The notes under the pieces were generated by a model, which was not told the origin of the DNA, did no database searches, and was given only the letters and a program-made list of their open reading frames with translations. A program made the position numbers and the translations under genes. From positions 14,634,698-14,698,697 of the forward strand of contig NC_044024.1 of assembly GCF_900496995.4 (NCBI RefSeq): 64,000 nucleotides of DNA, in the 5' to 3' direction. Origin of the DNA: Aquila chrysaetos chrysaetos (lineage: Eukaryota; Chordata; Aves; Accipitriformes; Accipitridae). Every line of letters starts with the position of its first letter. The first letter of the stretch is position 1. Positions 10,866 to 25,500 of the stretch are shown here, piece after piece.

Positions 10866-13800
10866 TATTCAGTTTTGAGGGATCGAAATTATTTATGAAT
10901 TCCAATTAAACTTGGTAAATAAATCTTCCTGGAAAATGGACAAAAGCATTCTCCAGTTTATGTTAATATCACATTTTCAAAATTATTTATTTGAAAAACT
11001 TAAATTGCTTTACTCTTATATTTTTCTAAATGAAAGTTTTCATTACAAAACATGGTTTTTCATTTAAAACTCAATCTAAATTAGAAGATGACACTGGGGG
11101 AAGAATCTGGAAGTTAAGAAGCCCTGAAGGGCACTGGACAGAACCAGACACATATATATATAATGAATTCCCAAGAATATTTGAATTTTCAGACTAATTT
11201 TGCCACATTTGTCCTTTTTCTTAGTTTGAATTCTGTAACTATATACACTATAAATTTTAACTGCCAGCAAGGCAGACTTACTATTGCAAGTCATAAATAG
11301 TGAACTATAAACAAAGGCCTTTGCCACAAGCACAGTTCCTGTAAGCTTTGCTGCCAACTTGCTCAGGGCTCCTTCCAGACCCCCACCCTTGTCCTTTAGC
11401 CTGGCTGGGCCATGGGAAGCTATTAGCAATGTCCCTGGGGGAATAGGTGCTTCACTGCGGTGGGTCACTGGACTCTGGCTACTGGAGCCAGGTCTGCAAA
11501 TTGCTGCAGAAAGAGCTTCAGCAGTTTGATAATGAAAGCTTTGCCTCTGCTAGAGAAAAAGAAATTTACAGCCAGGGATGAGATTTTCAAATAATACTAG
11601 CGTTTATCCAAGTTAGATTCCTGAGAGTGCTTTAAGATCTCTTTATATTGGTTTTATGTGTGCAGACCTCTGACGCAGGTGCTGAGAAAGGTAAAGTACC
11701 ATGTGAACCTGACTTGGAGGTAGACTGTCAGTTCACGTGTGGCTTTTCTGCTTTCAAGCTGAGACGTTACACATACCCAGCAATACACTACATTGCATGG
11801 ACTAACAGATTCAGGCCAATGCAAGTTTAGGATCTCTGTCCTGCCTTCAAAGGTTCCCAGGTCCCACTGGTTTTCCTTGTGAATCCAACTTCAATGTCTG
11901 TACTTATTAGATCTGAATGTTTTTATTTTAACTTCTTGATTTAATAATGCTTTTCCATTGCCAAAGTGCATCCTGGTGCACACTCAGAGCTATAGATTTT
12001 TCTTTTTTTTCCCTATTTGCATGTTTTTCTCAGTGAAGTTGAGGACTCTTCAGAACTTTGCTCTGTTGCTTTGAGTAAGATATTTACTAGTTGTCACAGT
12101 AGCAGCCTGAAACCAGCAGCTTTTTTCTCTCAGGCTGCTGAGGGATAATGTAAAGGAAGTCTTTGTGACATGATAGAAGCAGCAAGATATTATTTTCTGT
12201 TTAAAATCTTAGGAAGTGCTACTGATCATGGTTTGAATGAAGCATAGATTTCTCTTCCTAACTTCAAAAAACAATTCTTAACTACATATCAAACCTGGAA
12301 CTTTTTTTCCTCAGTCAGTCTGAGGTTAGCAGCAAACAAAAAAAAAAAGAGTGACAGCTGTATAAAGCCTTATACAACCTCATTTCACCCTAACCACAAA
12401 ACTGACTTTCTGGTTTGCTGTTCCAAAGCATCTAAATTACTTTTTTGAGACTTCTAATGAATTCACGCTGGACATTGAAATTTCAGCCTCACATGGTAAG
12501 ATTTCAGGAAAACTAGAAGGACTCAAGCAACAGAATAGGCCAAGCCTTTACTGCAGATTTCTTGAAGAAAAAATATAGTTCAAAATTCGATAGAGCTCTT
12601 CAGCTTTGAGCATGAGTACACTTGTGACTGGCACATATATAAAAAGGATAAAAATTGTCATTGATTTATCTGCTTCTGGGTTTAAGGTCCATAGCACACT
12701 TGCATCTTTTCATTAATAATAGGAGGAAAACCTCTAAGTTACACAGATATTCTTAGATTCTTTTTGGTCCTTTGAAGATGTAAAGTGTCATAAGAATTGT
12801 TACTGTGTCTTACTGCTTATGAATTATCACAAGAACAGAAGACGACTGTATGTTACTTGGAAAAAGATGGGAAAATACTTAAAATAATTTCCTAAATAGG
12901 TACCATCAAAGCTAGCTTTTGGCTTTCTGTCTTGTGAAGCTGGATGCTAATCACACAAGCAGGTGTAAATCTTTAGTAACTTCTCTGAAATCTGCTAACA
13001 CTATTTATCCTGGTATGATTTAGAAAAGACTGTTTCTTGAAGTATGCATTTTTCTTTCTTTCACCTGAGGAAGTTTTTCACCTACACGTAGAAAGGTGCT
13101 ACTTTATTATGGAAAGAAAAATCTATTTTTTATTTGAAGATTACTTTGGAAGAAGAGAAACTCAGTTGTAGAGTTGCTCTTAGGATCCTGTGGGAAATAA
13201 AGGAATAGAGTATGCTGAAAGAGGGGCGAAAAAAAGGAAAGGAAATGTCTTCAAATATGTGTCACTGTATTATTCTGATCTATAGAGGCCTTTCACAGTG
13301 TAATGCAATACAATTTATTTTAGGTGGGATAGCACCCCCATGAGGTGCAATTTTGAACTGATGTCAAAATTGGGGGTGGGGGAGGCATAAAGGGCAGAGA
13401 AGGGAACTGCTGCTTGCTTCTGGCACGTGTTTATATAAAAATCAATTTGCTGTGAATAATAGTGGCTTTGGAATCAGAGTAGAGAGAAGTGTGCAATAAA
13501 AGACGAAACAGTGCAGTGATTTTTTCGGTGCTCTCTTCACACATCTAGGTGCGTAGTAGTGTTTGGAGAAGATTACAATTCATGTAAATAACTGTTGTAA
13601 TGAATATAAGGATTAATGCTATTAAACTAAGAGTCTTTCTGAATTCTAGGGGTGTCTGAATACCAAAGTCTGCTGGTATTAGGAAGGGAATTAGGAAGAA
13701 GTTCTTTTCAATGATCACCTAGCCCTTCAGTGAATAATCAGTAAGAAGCAATGCACAGTGTTTAAAATTAATAGCTTTAGCTCTCTTTCCTTGGAGAAGA

Positions 13801-14846
13801 CTAAAACCCAGCAGGAAATTCAGAATGATATGCAATTAGTATGTATAAAACCATGGCCATAAAGGCTGGATAAATGTCCTTAACTTGGATCACCCTGAAG
13901 TTCACAATGCCCCTACTGCTGTGGAAAACAGAGCTGCATGTTTGTTACACGTAGTGTGGTAGTCAATCAGGAAGACCTATTTAACTTTATACTTCTGAAT
14001 ACATTGCTACTTTCTGCCTTCTAGGACATCCTCAACATTTCATGCAGTAGCAGATATTTTGGATTTGCAGGTAAGCAAGCCATTTAGTGCCTGAAACATC
14101 TCTGCATTATAGGTCAATAGGAACTCTTTAGTCAGCTTTTTCCCTTCTCCGTGTACAGAGAAAATTTCAAAACATGTCACTCAGCCGAAGAAACAAGCTG
14201 ATGCTCTGACTAGTTATTTTTAAATTTGGGTCTTCATGAACAGCATATCTAACAGACTTCTTAATTTGTTATGCCACTCATTGGCTTCAAATCTATAGCA
14301 CCATTTAGCGACAAAACCGGTTTTGCCATCACTCTTGCTACCTGCCATGTTGTACTGTTCTACTACCTGCAACCTGCAGTACTTCATCACAGCCTGCATG
14401 TTTTAACTAGAAGCAGCTTCAATTACAGTTTAAGCAAACTCAGTTTATTTTGGTATAATGGAACAGAATGCTTATAGTGCATGTGTTTTGCTACCTACCA
14501 CATATGAGTTGAGGAGTTTTTAGTTCTTCTATCGCTCTAATTTGATTCCACACAAACATGAAGTCCTACATCTCTAATGGGGGGGGTGGGGGGGAGGTCT
14601 TACAGCTACATGGTGAAATGGTAACAGTAACAGTACATGTGTTCTAGTCCTCACTTTACAGTATATTTCTTGGGTTACCTGTGAGAAATTCTCTATTATG
14701 CTCAAAAGGGGCTCCTTCAATCTTGGACTGCTCAAGTTAACATGCCTGTACTGCAATCTTTGAGCCACTGCAAATAATTATCTGAAGTTGGAGCCTGAGG
14801 CTTTGAGAACACGTAAAAATCTTGACTCCATGTGCCTTAAACTTGG
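10866..14846. other. AT-rich intergenic DNA
   Basis: No gene recognised. It holds only short AT or homopolymer tracts such as the (AT)n run near 11152-11162 and a G-rich run beginning at 14580. Confidence 0.5.
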
Positions 14847-14998
14847 CTTCAGTATTGGTTACAAACTTCAGGACATAGACATTAGCCTACCAATGTCTCT
14901 GTCTACCTATGCCCTTCTGTTCAGAAAACACTGAATACTGTCTTAGTGAATGCTGACAACTATGTGGAAAGCATTAAGGTGGTCTGTAGTTTTTGTTG
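14847..14998 (+). repeat. 152-bp segment duplicated 2 kb downstream (likely source copy)
   Basis: This stretch is identical, base for base, to 16866-17017 on the same strand, at a constant offset of 2019 bp. It is not coding and is not a recognised transposon. It is called the source because no direct repeat flanks it and its sequence runs smoothly into both flanks, whereas the other copy is bounded by direct repeats. Confidence 0.9.
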
Positions 14999-14999
14999 T

Positions 15000-16851
15000 T
15001 TTTTTTTCATTTGTCTTTTCTGATGAAATATTCTGCTTCTACTCAATTATTTCCACAAGTACCATACTGAGCCTCAAGGTCTCTTCACGCATGCCTTGCT
15101 CTGTGAAAGACTTTATGTTCTACAGCTGTGAAAAGTGATAAATAGGTTTTCTATTACCTACCTCCTTTAGCAGCTCTTTTTTTTCCCACTTTCTATTTAA
15201 CAATCTTACTCAGACTCAGAACTCATTCTTTTCAAATTCTGGCATAAATTTGATAAATGTTGAAATCATGTAGTTTACATTGCTTATGCCTTATAACCCT
15301 TTCTCTAAAACCATTTTGCCTACTCACATTGTCAATGGTTTGGAGCAAGGACTAACCTACTACTCTAACTGTACCATGCCAACCAAGTGAGCGCTATCTC
15401 CAGGCTCTATCCAACGCAGTAATGCAGCAAATCTAGTAAGAGGAAACTGCAGTGAAAGTCACTGGGAAGCTGGTTGCTAGACAACTGAAAGAACAAAAGA
15501 GAAAACAAAGGCAATACATTTGCAGGTAAAGTTCAAAGAAGTCTGAAATAGATTTCTTTAACAGAACAGTAAAAATGGAATGGTGGACCAAAGAAAGCAG
15601 CAGAAATCAAGAACCTGACAAAGAGATCAAGGGAAGTCAGTATTTTAAACTTTATGTATTTGCTGAAACTTTCATATTCTTGCAGATATTCTGTACTCAG
15701 TCCAGTACTGATTAATTCTCTTTCTTTGATTCTTCTGATTATTTTATTTCTTTGGCTCTTACATTCTTCCTACCAAGCAGGGCTTGTTGTTTTATCATGA
15801 GGTCAACTTTCTCTTTTCTAAGCCGCTACCTCAACCATGTACTCAGAGAACCAAGTTGGTATCTGGTGCAATAAAACAGATTTTGGTGTTATCAGCACAG
15901 CAAAGGACCACCACCATATCATGCAATTCTTTTCCAACCCAGTCTCCTATGTACTTCACAGGAATGATAGCAGACTCAAGCCTTCAGGTAGGATCAAATA
16001 GATCAACCAATACTGCCCTTAAAACAAAAGAATCTCAGATACGGATGCAGTCTGCAAAGTGAAATCTCAAACTTCATGGCACTCAGAAGTAACTGTAATG
16101 CAAACTTAGGATAAAAAGGAAGGAATCTTATTTTTTTTAATGGCAAAATCTAAACACAAGTAGTCCAAAAAAGTTAAGCTTTTTCAGTGTATGTTAAACT
16201 CCAACAATTCAGGCTGACTGCAACAATGCTATTAATATAACCATTCTTATTAGCACATTTTTACCACAGGAAATAAGATGTTTTGTTTCTAATCTCTAAC
16301 ATATTGAATAATATTTTCAATAAGATAATTCCAAACATGTTTCCTCTTGTAGCTATTTTATTACATTTCCTACACATAATGCTTATAAAATTATCTCACT
16401 TATTGTTATTACTATAGCCTCTGGTTCAGGAGCCAAAATCCAATAAAAAGAAATATTCTGGTTTATATTTCCTAGTCCTAACAGGTATAAAATCTTCCTG
16501 TGTTTAGCCTCTATTATCAAAGCTCACAGTGGAAAGTGACTAAAAATCCATAAATTAATCCAACTTGTAAAAAAATCCCCAAACCTCCAAGCATCAATCA
16601 CCCCCTAGCCTATCAAAGGGGACAAAATACCTTCACCATTGCTTCTAAAGAAGTTATAATTATTCTGTTTCATGTGAGTGAAAGATTAGAAGGCTCATGC
16701 CATATTTTAAGGAAAAATAAATTTAATAATCACTTGTTAATGACAGGCTTTCACACCAAGATAGGAAAACCAATGTTTATGCACTATGGTGCATCTGAAA
16801 CTATGGTGTGATAAGGGGAAAAGGGAACTAAGGTAAGCTGTTCTGTTTTAC
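15000..16851. other. Intergenic DNA between the two duplicate copies
   Basis: No gene recognised. The 92-codon open frame at 15784-16062 shows no family motif, no splice context and ordinary AT-rich codon use. Confidence 0.45.
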
Positions 16852-17036
16852 GGTACTGACCAAAACTTCAGTATTGGTTACAAACTTCAGGACATAGACA
16901 TTAGCCTACCAATGTCTCTGTCTACCTATGCCCTTCTGTTCAGAAAACACTGAATACTGTCTTAGTGAATGCTGACAACTATGTGGAAAGCATTAAGGTG
17001 GTCTGTAGTTTTTGTTGGGTTTGGTACTGACCAAAA
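16852..17036 (+). repeat. Templated insertion: 152-bp copy flanked by 14-bp direct repeats
   Basis: GGTACTGACCAAAA stands at 16852-16865 and again at 17023-17036. Between them lie the 152-bp exact copy of 14847-14998 (16866-17017) and five extra bases, GGTTT (17018-17022). This is the signature of a non-transposon segment copied into a new site with duplication of the target. There is no poly(A) tail and no terminal inverted repeat. A sequencing or assembly origin is possible but would not readily create the flanking repeat. Confidence 0.88.
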
Positions 17037-19490
17037 AGAAAATTTAATCCTGTTTTCTAGCTGAAAAATCTTTTCTTTTTAGGTTTGCACAAGAATAGCT
17101 AGTCAAGCAAGCAGTTCTAGGAGATAGCAAACAACTGTAACAAAATACAAATTTCCCAGAAAACCATTTGATAGTCTTCTGGAGAGTTAAAAATTAATAC
17201 CTATTATTCTTTCATTAAGACTGTCATCTGATAAGCACTCATTTTTCAAGAGACCAAGACTACTGGTTAGGAACCAAGGGTTCATGTTCTGGCAGACACA
17301 CTGCTGTATTTACTCAGCCTGGATAAAATCTTAATAGTGATAAATTTGACATAGATCAAGTAGAGTAAAGTTTCAGGGAGCTCAGATTTTTATTACTATA
17401 TATCTCACTAACAATAGCTATTGAAGAATACCATACTGATTTTCTTCTATATGTATAGATTCAGATCCTAAAAAAATTCCCCCCCCAAACCCCAACAGCC
17501 TAAGTTCTGTTCTTTTATGTGGTAAAGTTTGAGTATTTTCCTACTTTTTTTCTCAGAGTCTTTCTAGTTTCCATGAAAATCATTAGGTAATTTGCCTTCA
17601 TGTCTGTGGAAACCAAATAAGATCTTTAATTGTTGAGAGCCTGGAATGGCTTGCACAGCATGTGCTTCAGGCTCTAAGAGAGCTGGGAAATGTCTCTTAC
17701 TGGTGGACGGACCAAGAAGGATGCTACTTCCCTCACTGTTTACTTAATTTAGACTGAAAACAGACTTGAAAAGAGATAACTCAGTTGTAGTTCCTTATTT
17801 GTCTTCCTAATGCCCTAAATAATTTTTATTTCAACATAGATCCTCACTTTTCTCCTTGGAGAATTCTTGGTCTGTTCTGATGTACAATTTTTTTACCCAC
17901 AGGGGCACATACAGCCTCTCAATCACCTTTTCCTCATTAAATAGTATCTCTGAATGACTTATTTTAATCACTGTTTTCCATATTGGGAAGGTGTCAAAGC
18001 TAAAATCAAATCAAGTGAACACATCAGCAATAGCTAATTACTCTGTATCCAAGCACTGCTGAGATTTGATAGACCTGTTTCATGCACAGAGCATTGTTAG
18101 GTCTACCCTGCTCCTACTCAGGTAACAAACAAAACTGTTCTTGACTTTAATAGAAATCATTCTCACTTGATATTTATCTTACTGGAATGCTTAATTAAGA
18201 TTGCTGGCCTATTATGATAGACCTCAGAGATAAAGGAGAAGGGTGCTGTGCCACATAGCCTGCCCATGCCCTTCCTGTCCTCCATCAGGATCACACTCCG
18301 TGGCTTTTCCTCCTGTCCTCCCCCACGTTCTTGCAGGACAGAGGGCAGGGAGAAGGTGGAAACAGGCTTTATGCCGTTGCTCTTTTCAGTGTGTATCTTG
18401 GCTTTTTCAGTTCATACAGCTTCACCGTCAAGATACTGTTGGCTCATAAAACTGCTTGCTCACCACTAATTCTCTTCATATCCAGGATCACATTTTTATC
18501 TGCTTCAGTGACATCTCCTCCTTGGCCTTTCATCCTCCTCTCAATTGCACCATCCAGAGCAGGAGTTCTTAATTTTAATTCCCGTCTTCTCTATAAAACT
18601 CTTATTATGATTTTGATAATAGAGTCATCTTCCCTAACGCTTTAGCCCAGAGGCTGATTTATTTATTCTTTGTCGAATCAATAACAAATAGTTGAGAAAT
18701 TACCCAATGAGCAATATTGTGTCATATCCTCTCCTCAAGTAACCACAGTCCTGCTGTTCTTCCTCGGGCTGTTGTAAAAAGTGTAATGGCATTCCAAAGG
18801 GCCTAAAGCTTGGCTAGCTATATTTTCTTCTCTTTCGTGAGTGACACAACTAAAGCCATTGATAGCCTTTACAGTTTACTATAGAAACATTTCTGTTGAT
18901 GTGAATTGGTACAACAATTTGTGTTTATACTGTTTGGAAGGTGCTTTACATGAAACTGCCATACTACCTCATTAAGACAAACTCCTTCAGGGTTTAAGAT
19001 GCCTATCATCATAATGTCATATAAGAACAATTGGTCTCTTGTGATTCTGACTGATAATGCTTGTCTCTTCCCGGGAAATGTTAGACAGTCATTTCAGAGA
19101 CATTTTCCTCCTATTCAGAGATTCTTTTTCTCAGCTGTTGGTTAACTGTGTCTTCTGTTATTTTACTCCTCCATATTCTTCAGCTACCTTTTGGCAATAC
19201 CTGACATCCCCATAAAGCCTGTGTGGCAGAACCTGTGTCCACATTACAACTTTTCTGTGGTATAGTTTCCAACTCAGAGATCTGCTGCAATGCACTCTGT
19301 AGCAGGTAAGCTTTAACAAGGTACTGAAAGAGTCAATAAAGAGAAAAATATTGTCTCCTAAGCTTTATTTTCAACCACAGATGTGGCATTTTAATACTTA
19401 ATGAAAACTGGCCACATGGACACCACTTCTTGTTCCATCAAATAGCGTGAGTATCTGAACATGCTTGAAATGCAGAATTACTGCACCCTT
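17037..19490. other. AT-rich intergenic DNA
   Basis: No gene recognised. A moderately GC-richer patch at 18240-18560 gives three overlapping short open frames in two reading frames, which argues against coding. Confidence 0.45.
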
Positions 19491-19552
19491 ACAGAATCAT
19501 AGAATAATTTAAGTTGGAAGGCATGTCTGAAGGTCGTGCAGTGCAACTCCAT
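19491..19552 (-). mobile_element. CR1 3'-tail fragment (minus strand)
   Basis: The plus strand reads ACAGAATCATAGAATAATTT followed by AAGTTGGAAG. This is the reverse complement of the CR1 3' end (CTTCCAACTT...ATTCTATGATTCTGT). It is a short, old relic. Confidence 0.75.
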
Positions 19553-22500
19553 TTGTAGCTGGGTAACTTAGATCCTGAAGACTGAAATGGTAGATGACAG
19601 GAGGAATCTTGACCTCACTGAAACCAGTAGTAAAGCTCCTGGGTACTTCTGTTCAGCAGAGCACTTCACCAAAATGAATCTTATCACAGGACCTCAGTAT
19701 TTGTGGTGTGGTTTAGTTTGTGATACAGAGTGAGAAAATAACTTGTGATTCCTAGTGATGACTTTTTGCATGTCACCAACCCATGCTGTCATTTTGCATG
19801 CAGACTAGGTGACACCAAGTAGCCCACACTCTCAGGCAACCAACAGAAAAACAGCCACCTGCAACTGGTGCAGAGGCACAACATCTCTGCAAGAATAACC
19901 ATGTCTTTCACTCACTGAAATCTGTAACTTTCCATCCACAGTTGAAACATTTCTTCCATCTCCCAGGTTCAGCAATGTCTGTTGTTCCAAGAGATTCAGA
20001 GGGCACTCATAAAATAAAATTACACTTCTTTTTTCTATCTTTTCTGAAAAATGTTACAGGTACAAAAGGAAAAATGATGCATTGAGTGAATGACACCTCT
20101 TTAAAATGCAAATCAGTAATCATAGCTGACATCAAAACACTGGAGTTCTGCCAAATCTTTTATAAAGGTGTGAATTGCTAATCTAACTTAGTACAGGACT
20201 AGATGTTTTGACAACAATGTTAACAAAAGCAGAAGATGTAGAAAGTGGGGAGACAAATGAGTTTTGCTAAAACATATGGTAATCACAAGCTAAAAGACCA
20301 TAAAATCATCTATTTAGTCTCATGATTTTTTTTTTTTTAGGGCGGAGGGTGGGGGGAGAAGGGGGAACAGACACCATGATGTGTCCATGGCATTCAATTC
20401 CTTTCACACAAGTTGTGATGCAAGAGCCTTCAAACTGCATTTTCGAAAACAGAACATACACTCACAGGCTTTTGCCTACAGTAGAATATGTAAATATAGG
20501 AATGAATTTGCAGTGAAGTTAATTTATATTTTCTTATTGGTGAATATGCCATACAAATTTGGGGCTGAATTCCCTTCAGGTACAATACCATCATTTATAA
20601 AGGAAATAATTTTAATTACATTAAATTAGGTCCAGCAGTGCTTCTGCTTGCTGTCTGGTATTTTCTACAGTGGCAAAGAAAAGACCAGTCAATGGAGTCA
20701 AATACTTCATTGATATTTACACATACAAGAACCTGGCTTCCTACTAACATGATGATACATCTGCATGAGATGTATGTTAGCCTTTCAGGTGTTTTGCTAT
20801 TGAGGAAGTACTGATTAATACTGGATAATCTATCTAGATGTATCTTTGTGAATAAAAGCAGACTGATTATTGTAGTAATGATTTATCTAAAGTCAAGCTT
20901 GTTCAAGTCTAAGATCAAAGATATGTCATCAATATTTTCATAGCCAGATTAAGAGCTTTGAGGAAAATGTTCTCTATGACACTTTAGTAAAACTAGTTCG
21001 TACTGGTTTTAAGAATACCTAAGTGTTGCTTGTGTTGAACACAGGCCTAGAGCCTTTGATTGTTACATGAGCTGAAGTGATTGTATAACTTGATACAGAA
21101 TGGTAGGAATATTCATGATAATTGCCATTTAGCTTGATTATCATTGTAAGCAGAATGGTATCAAAATGTGTCTTACTTTCTGTGGATCTATATTTGGTTG
21201 AGCCATCATAAACAATTTGCACTTCTTGTTTTTTCTAAAAAGTAATAGGAAAATATCCTGATTTTGCCTATCTGTAATGTCAGGGCCTTGGCTTTATACC
21301 ATATACTTTTATAATCCAGATTCACCTCTCCTGTAGTCAAAACTAGAACATTCTAATGGGTTACTGAAGCTAATTTTTACACATGTATTTATTCACCTAT
21401 GTGTCCTGATTTAAAATTTTCTGCACACTAAGTAGATTATCTTTCTAAAGTTATGACCTTAATTTTTCTGTTGTTTTGTAAAGATACACTTTTCTAACTT
21501 GCCATTAAAAGGTAGTTTAAATTTTTTTAATAAGTTTCCATTCCTTGTTGATACTCCCATTTTTTAATATTTTTTTCTGAGATTAAATTACAGGGGATGT
21601 TCCTTTAGCAGCCTTCCATTTAATATCATGATGGTTTTGCTGAAAATCTCATTTGATTTGGCTCAGCAATATTATTGAAGTGGAGCTTTTTAAAGAGTAA
21701 AGAGTACGGCACCAAAGTCCTTCCTGTAGAATGAGAACATTTAGTTGACTTTTCATTACAATCCGATAAAGTACAACCTCACTCTCCGCTTTCAGTACAT
21801 ATGATTTTCTTCAAAAGTCTGTGAAAATGAAAAAGAACTCTAAGCTGAAAGGGACAGGACCATTAAAGTAAAATAAGTGTAGTCTAGTTAAAGGGTTCAT
21901 AAGGTAACTTCAGGATGCAACGCATGTACTGCGTAAGTGTTTCATAGTCTTCTGAGTAGATGAAGTAATGGAAGAACAATCTAGCTCATGATATACAAGA
22001 CAGTTCTCAAAACTAAAATATTTATAACAATAATAAAAAACAATCTTTTACAAGTGTTTAAATTTACTACTAACAAAAACAGTAACAAAAGCTATTATAT
22101 GTTCTTAGTGTTTAATTTGGTTCAAATATGGTTCCTGGGTTTATGTGAAATATTATTAGTCCTAACATAGTCTGTAGTCAGTATTTAAGGAGCTAATATC
22201 ATGTATTCTTTCAAAATTACAATGAAATGTATAAGCTATCTTAAAGCATAATTAAATATATGGCACACATCAGTATTCTGAAGACAAATTTGTATCTTGT
22301 TTTCCTCACTACAAGACAAATTGTCTTCGGGGGTCCTCTTGTGGTAAGACTTAATTATTGCACTTAAAATCTTCGTGGTGTTTAGGCAGTCTTTGAACTG
22401 ATCTGTCTCCAAACATTGTTTTCTGCAGTTCTTGAAACTACAGAAAATGCAAGTTAATATTAAGTGATTTTTGAAACCCACAGGAAAAAAAAAAGGAATG

Positions 22501-25500
22501 TAAAAGTATAGCTATGCTAAAAATGTCCAGGATATAAATCTATAAATACTATGTCAAAGACTATTTTTCAAACTAGTGAAGGATAAATTGTTAGCTATTG
22601 AGACAAAAAATGTCAGCTATGTTAGCTGAAAAAAAAAAAACCCAGAAAGTAGGACTAAAAGACTGTTATTACAGGCTGATTGCTTCCTTTGCTTTTTATT
22701 TTTTTTTTTTCACATTATTCACCTGTTGCCACAGTATAAGATCACAGTGTTGTTTTCTATAACAATTTAGTGGAAAAATACAAATCTTTTAAGATATATA
22801 TGCTTGTAATAGGAGGTTAAATATCACAGTCTGTCAGGATTATGACATTTTATATAGTACTTCCATAGCACTCCCCATCAGGGTCAATACAAATAAAGTT
22901 AAGGCCATATAAAAGTACTAGCATACACAGCCTTTGAAACATAGACCTATTGCTGCCCGACATCACTGGGAATTCTGCTATGGATTGGGAAGAGTCATGT
23001 GAACTTTTCAGATTAATCTCAGCAAAAACTGCAGTATGTTCAAAAGAGGCAGTAATCAACCTTCATAAATCTCTGTACTAGCTTCAGTATTGAAGCAGCC
23101 TGCTCTTATGCACACCAAAATGAACGCCCTGCTAAAATCACTCCCTGATGACCGCTCAGTTGATTTACCATGGGTGCTAGAAAAACATGCTTCTATTCTG
23201 TGTTATAGAATTAGATGTGAAATATTCTAGAAATGTCTATCTATTGTACAAATAACTTTATGTTCTAGATTGACTAGAAATGTAGACCCTGTAAGCTCAT
23301 GAGTTCCATCTTTGACCTTGATGCTGATGAATATTGCCTTTTAACAAATATACAGGAGCTGGCTGAAAACACAGTAGAGGCTTATAATGTGGAATTCATC
23401 TAAGTGTAGATGTTTACAGTGTAGCTGTCCTCATCTGAATTGTTATCTCAGGTTCTGCTTACGGCCACTGAAATGTAAGGCTGTACTTGCCTCACTCTCA
23501 AGATGGTCAAGTGAATCACAGACATTTTGATGCCAGTAACTTCTGGATATGATTCTTAATTCTATGAACCAAAGGCATCCCTGGCGAGTTAACTACTAAT
23601 GCACCACTCTTTTCTTTTCTAAATGGCAATATTAATGCCTATACTCATTAAGATCATAGAATATTAAGGTTTATAGCTTCCAGAGGTATAAACTATTATT
23701 TAAGTGCTATATGTTCATACTAAAGCTCACTTAACTGAAATGAGGACTACTGTATGGATTACCATACAGTATTCATACATAGCCATCCAGCATGCATATT
23801 GTAGGGGAGCACCTGTACGTTTATGGTTACGAGTGCTGTCCAACCACATGAAAAGAATAGAACATTTCTCTTGCATTGCATTCTAACCAGCTGTACTCCA
23901 AGTTTTCTGTAATTTTTTCTGGTTTAATTCATTCATTTTCAAGACCCACATAATTCAGGGAATCTTTTCGCTTTCATCTCAAATGTGATTCCATTAATGA
24001 TTAATAAAAAAAAAAATCAGCTGAATAAACTAACGTACAGTTTTACACATGAATGCAGGTGTCGTCTATCAACATGGACTGTTTACAATACCAATCTACT
24101 TCTGCACATGAAGTAACATGCAGGCTTAATATACTAATAAATGCATTTGTGGGGTTACAAGAGAAATGGATAGAAACTCATGAGTGGGAGATGAAACTGA
24201 ATAATCAAGCAGCAAAACACTACACGGTGTGTTTTCAAATTCACTACTGATATTCAAAAAGAAAAAAGGAAATGTGTTACTGAGAGCTGTAGACCAACAA
24301 TAAGATATACAGATACTGTTCTGGAAGAATGCAGAAATTACTATTAATTTTAAATGAGACCCATTATTCCAACAAATAAGATAACATGGAGCAAAAAAGT
24401 AAGAGATTACCCACCAAGACCATTGTTTCACAGGTGAGTTGAATGACAATGACAGTTGTGGTTTTGGATGACAAACTGAGCTAGAGCTTGATAGTTAGTA
24501 GGTGGTATTTTAAAAACACGTATTTTTAGAAGATTATATTTTTGTAACATACAAAGTTTAATAACCTTCTGAAGTTTAGACTCCAGTGTTTACTACTTTG
24601 ACTCTTCTCTGTGAAACTGGGAAGCTTCTGTACTGCAGGCACAAAGTAGACTTAAATCCCTCAGGCTTCCTTCCATATTCAGGTCAGGAAGATAGAGTAT
24701 ACTGTAGAAACTGGAAACCACTAGTGGAAACATATATCTACACTAAAGTAGAATCTGTGACAAACCGAACCTTGGATGCCTATTTATTCTGAACTTACCA
24801 TACAGAAAACTATACACATTTGGAGGAGGAGAAGGTAGAGTAATGACTTACAAGAGAAACAAAGAAACAGTCAAGTTAATCGAAGGTCAGCTTAAGTAAT
24901 TATGACAGAAAATCAATAGAGATTAGTTCTCACTAATATATCTCTACAAGATCAAAGAAGATTACCCACCAGTCTAATACTTGTAATGAAGGATTTTTTG
25001 GTTTAGTCATTTTACAGTATTCGGTTTTGTCTTTTTGTAATGGTTATACTTTCATTGCCTCTCCATGTCAACACTACCTTTTAGAGTATTTTATTGGGAC
25101 TCCCAGATAAAGTTCACATTAACTCTTCAAAGAACTGAATGAACAGGCATAGCATAATCTGATTTCTTGTACACACACAATAACACGCGCAATTCTTCCT
25201 TGGTTTAGTTCAGCTTCTCTTCACCAGCTGTGGGAATACCCACCGTTCTACACCCTGATTTGGATATATGTAATTTCTGGGTATCACTTTAGCCAAGGAC
25301 AAGCTAATAAAAGTGCAATACTTTGGTTATATTCAACCTTCAGCTATTATTGATTAATCATAAAGCAACCTTGTTCAAGAAGTTTTTCATCTTTATATCT
25401 CTATTGATTGTAACTGCTTCTTCCACTTGCTGACCTGGCTATTATAACATCACCATTTCAGATTACTGAAAGGCACTTTATTGAGACTACATTGTAAACC

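Noticed and set aside
15784..16062. 92-codon plus-strand ORF
   Set aside because: No recognisable domain, no splice context, lies in AT-rich intergenic DNA.
18243..18645. Three overlapping ORFs
   Set aside because: They use different frames of the same GC-richer patch and share no family signature; coding would favour one frame.
23654..23700. CR1-like tail AGATCATAGAATATTAAGG
   Set aside because: Match too short and lacking the adjoining GTTGGAA motif.
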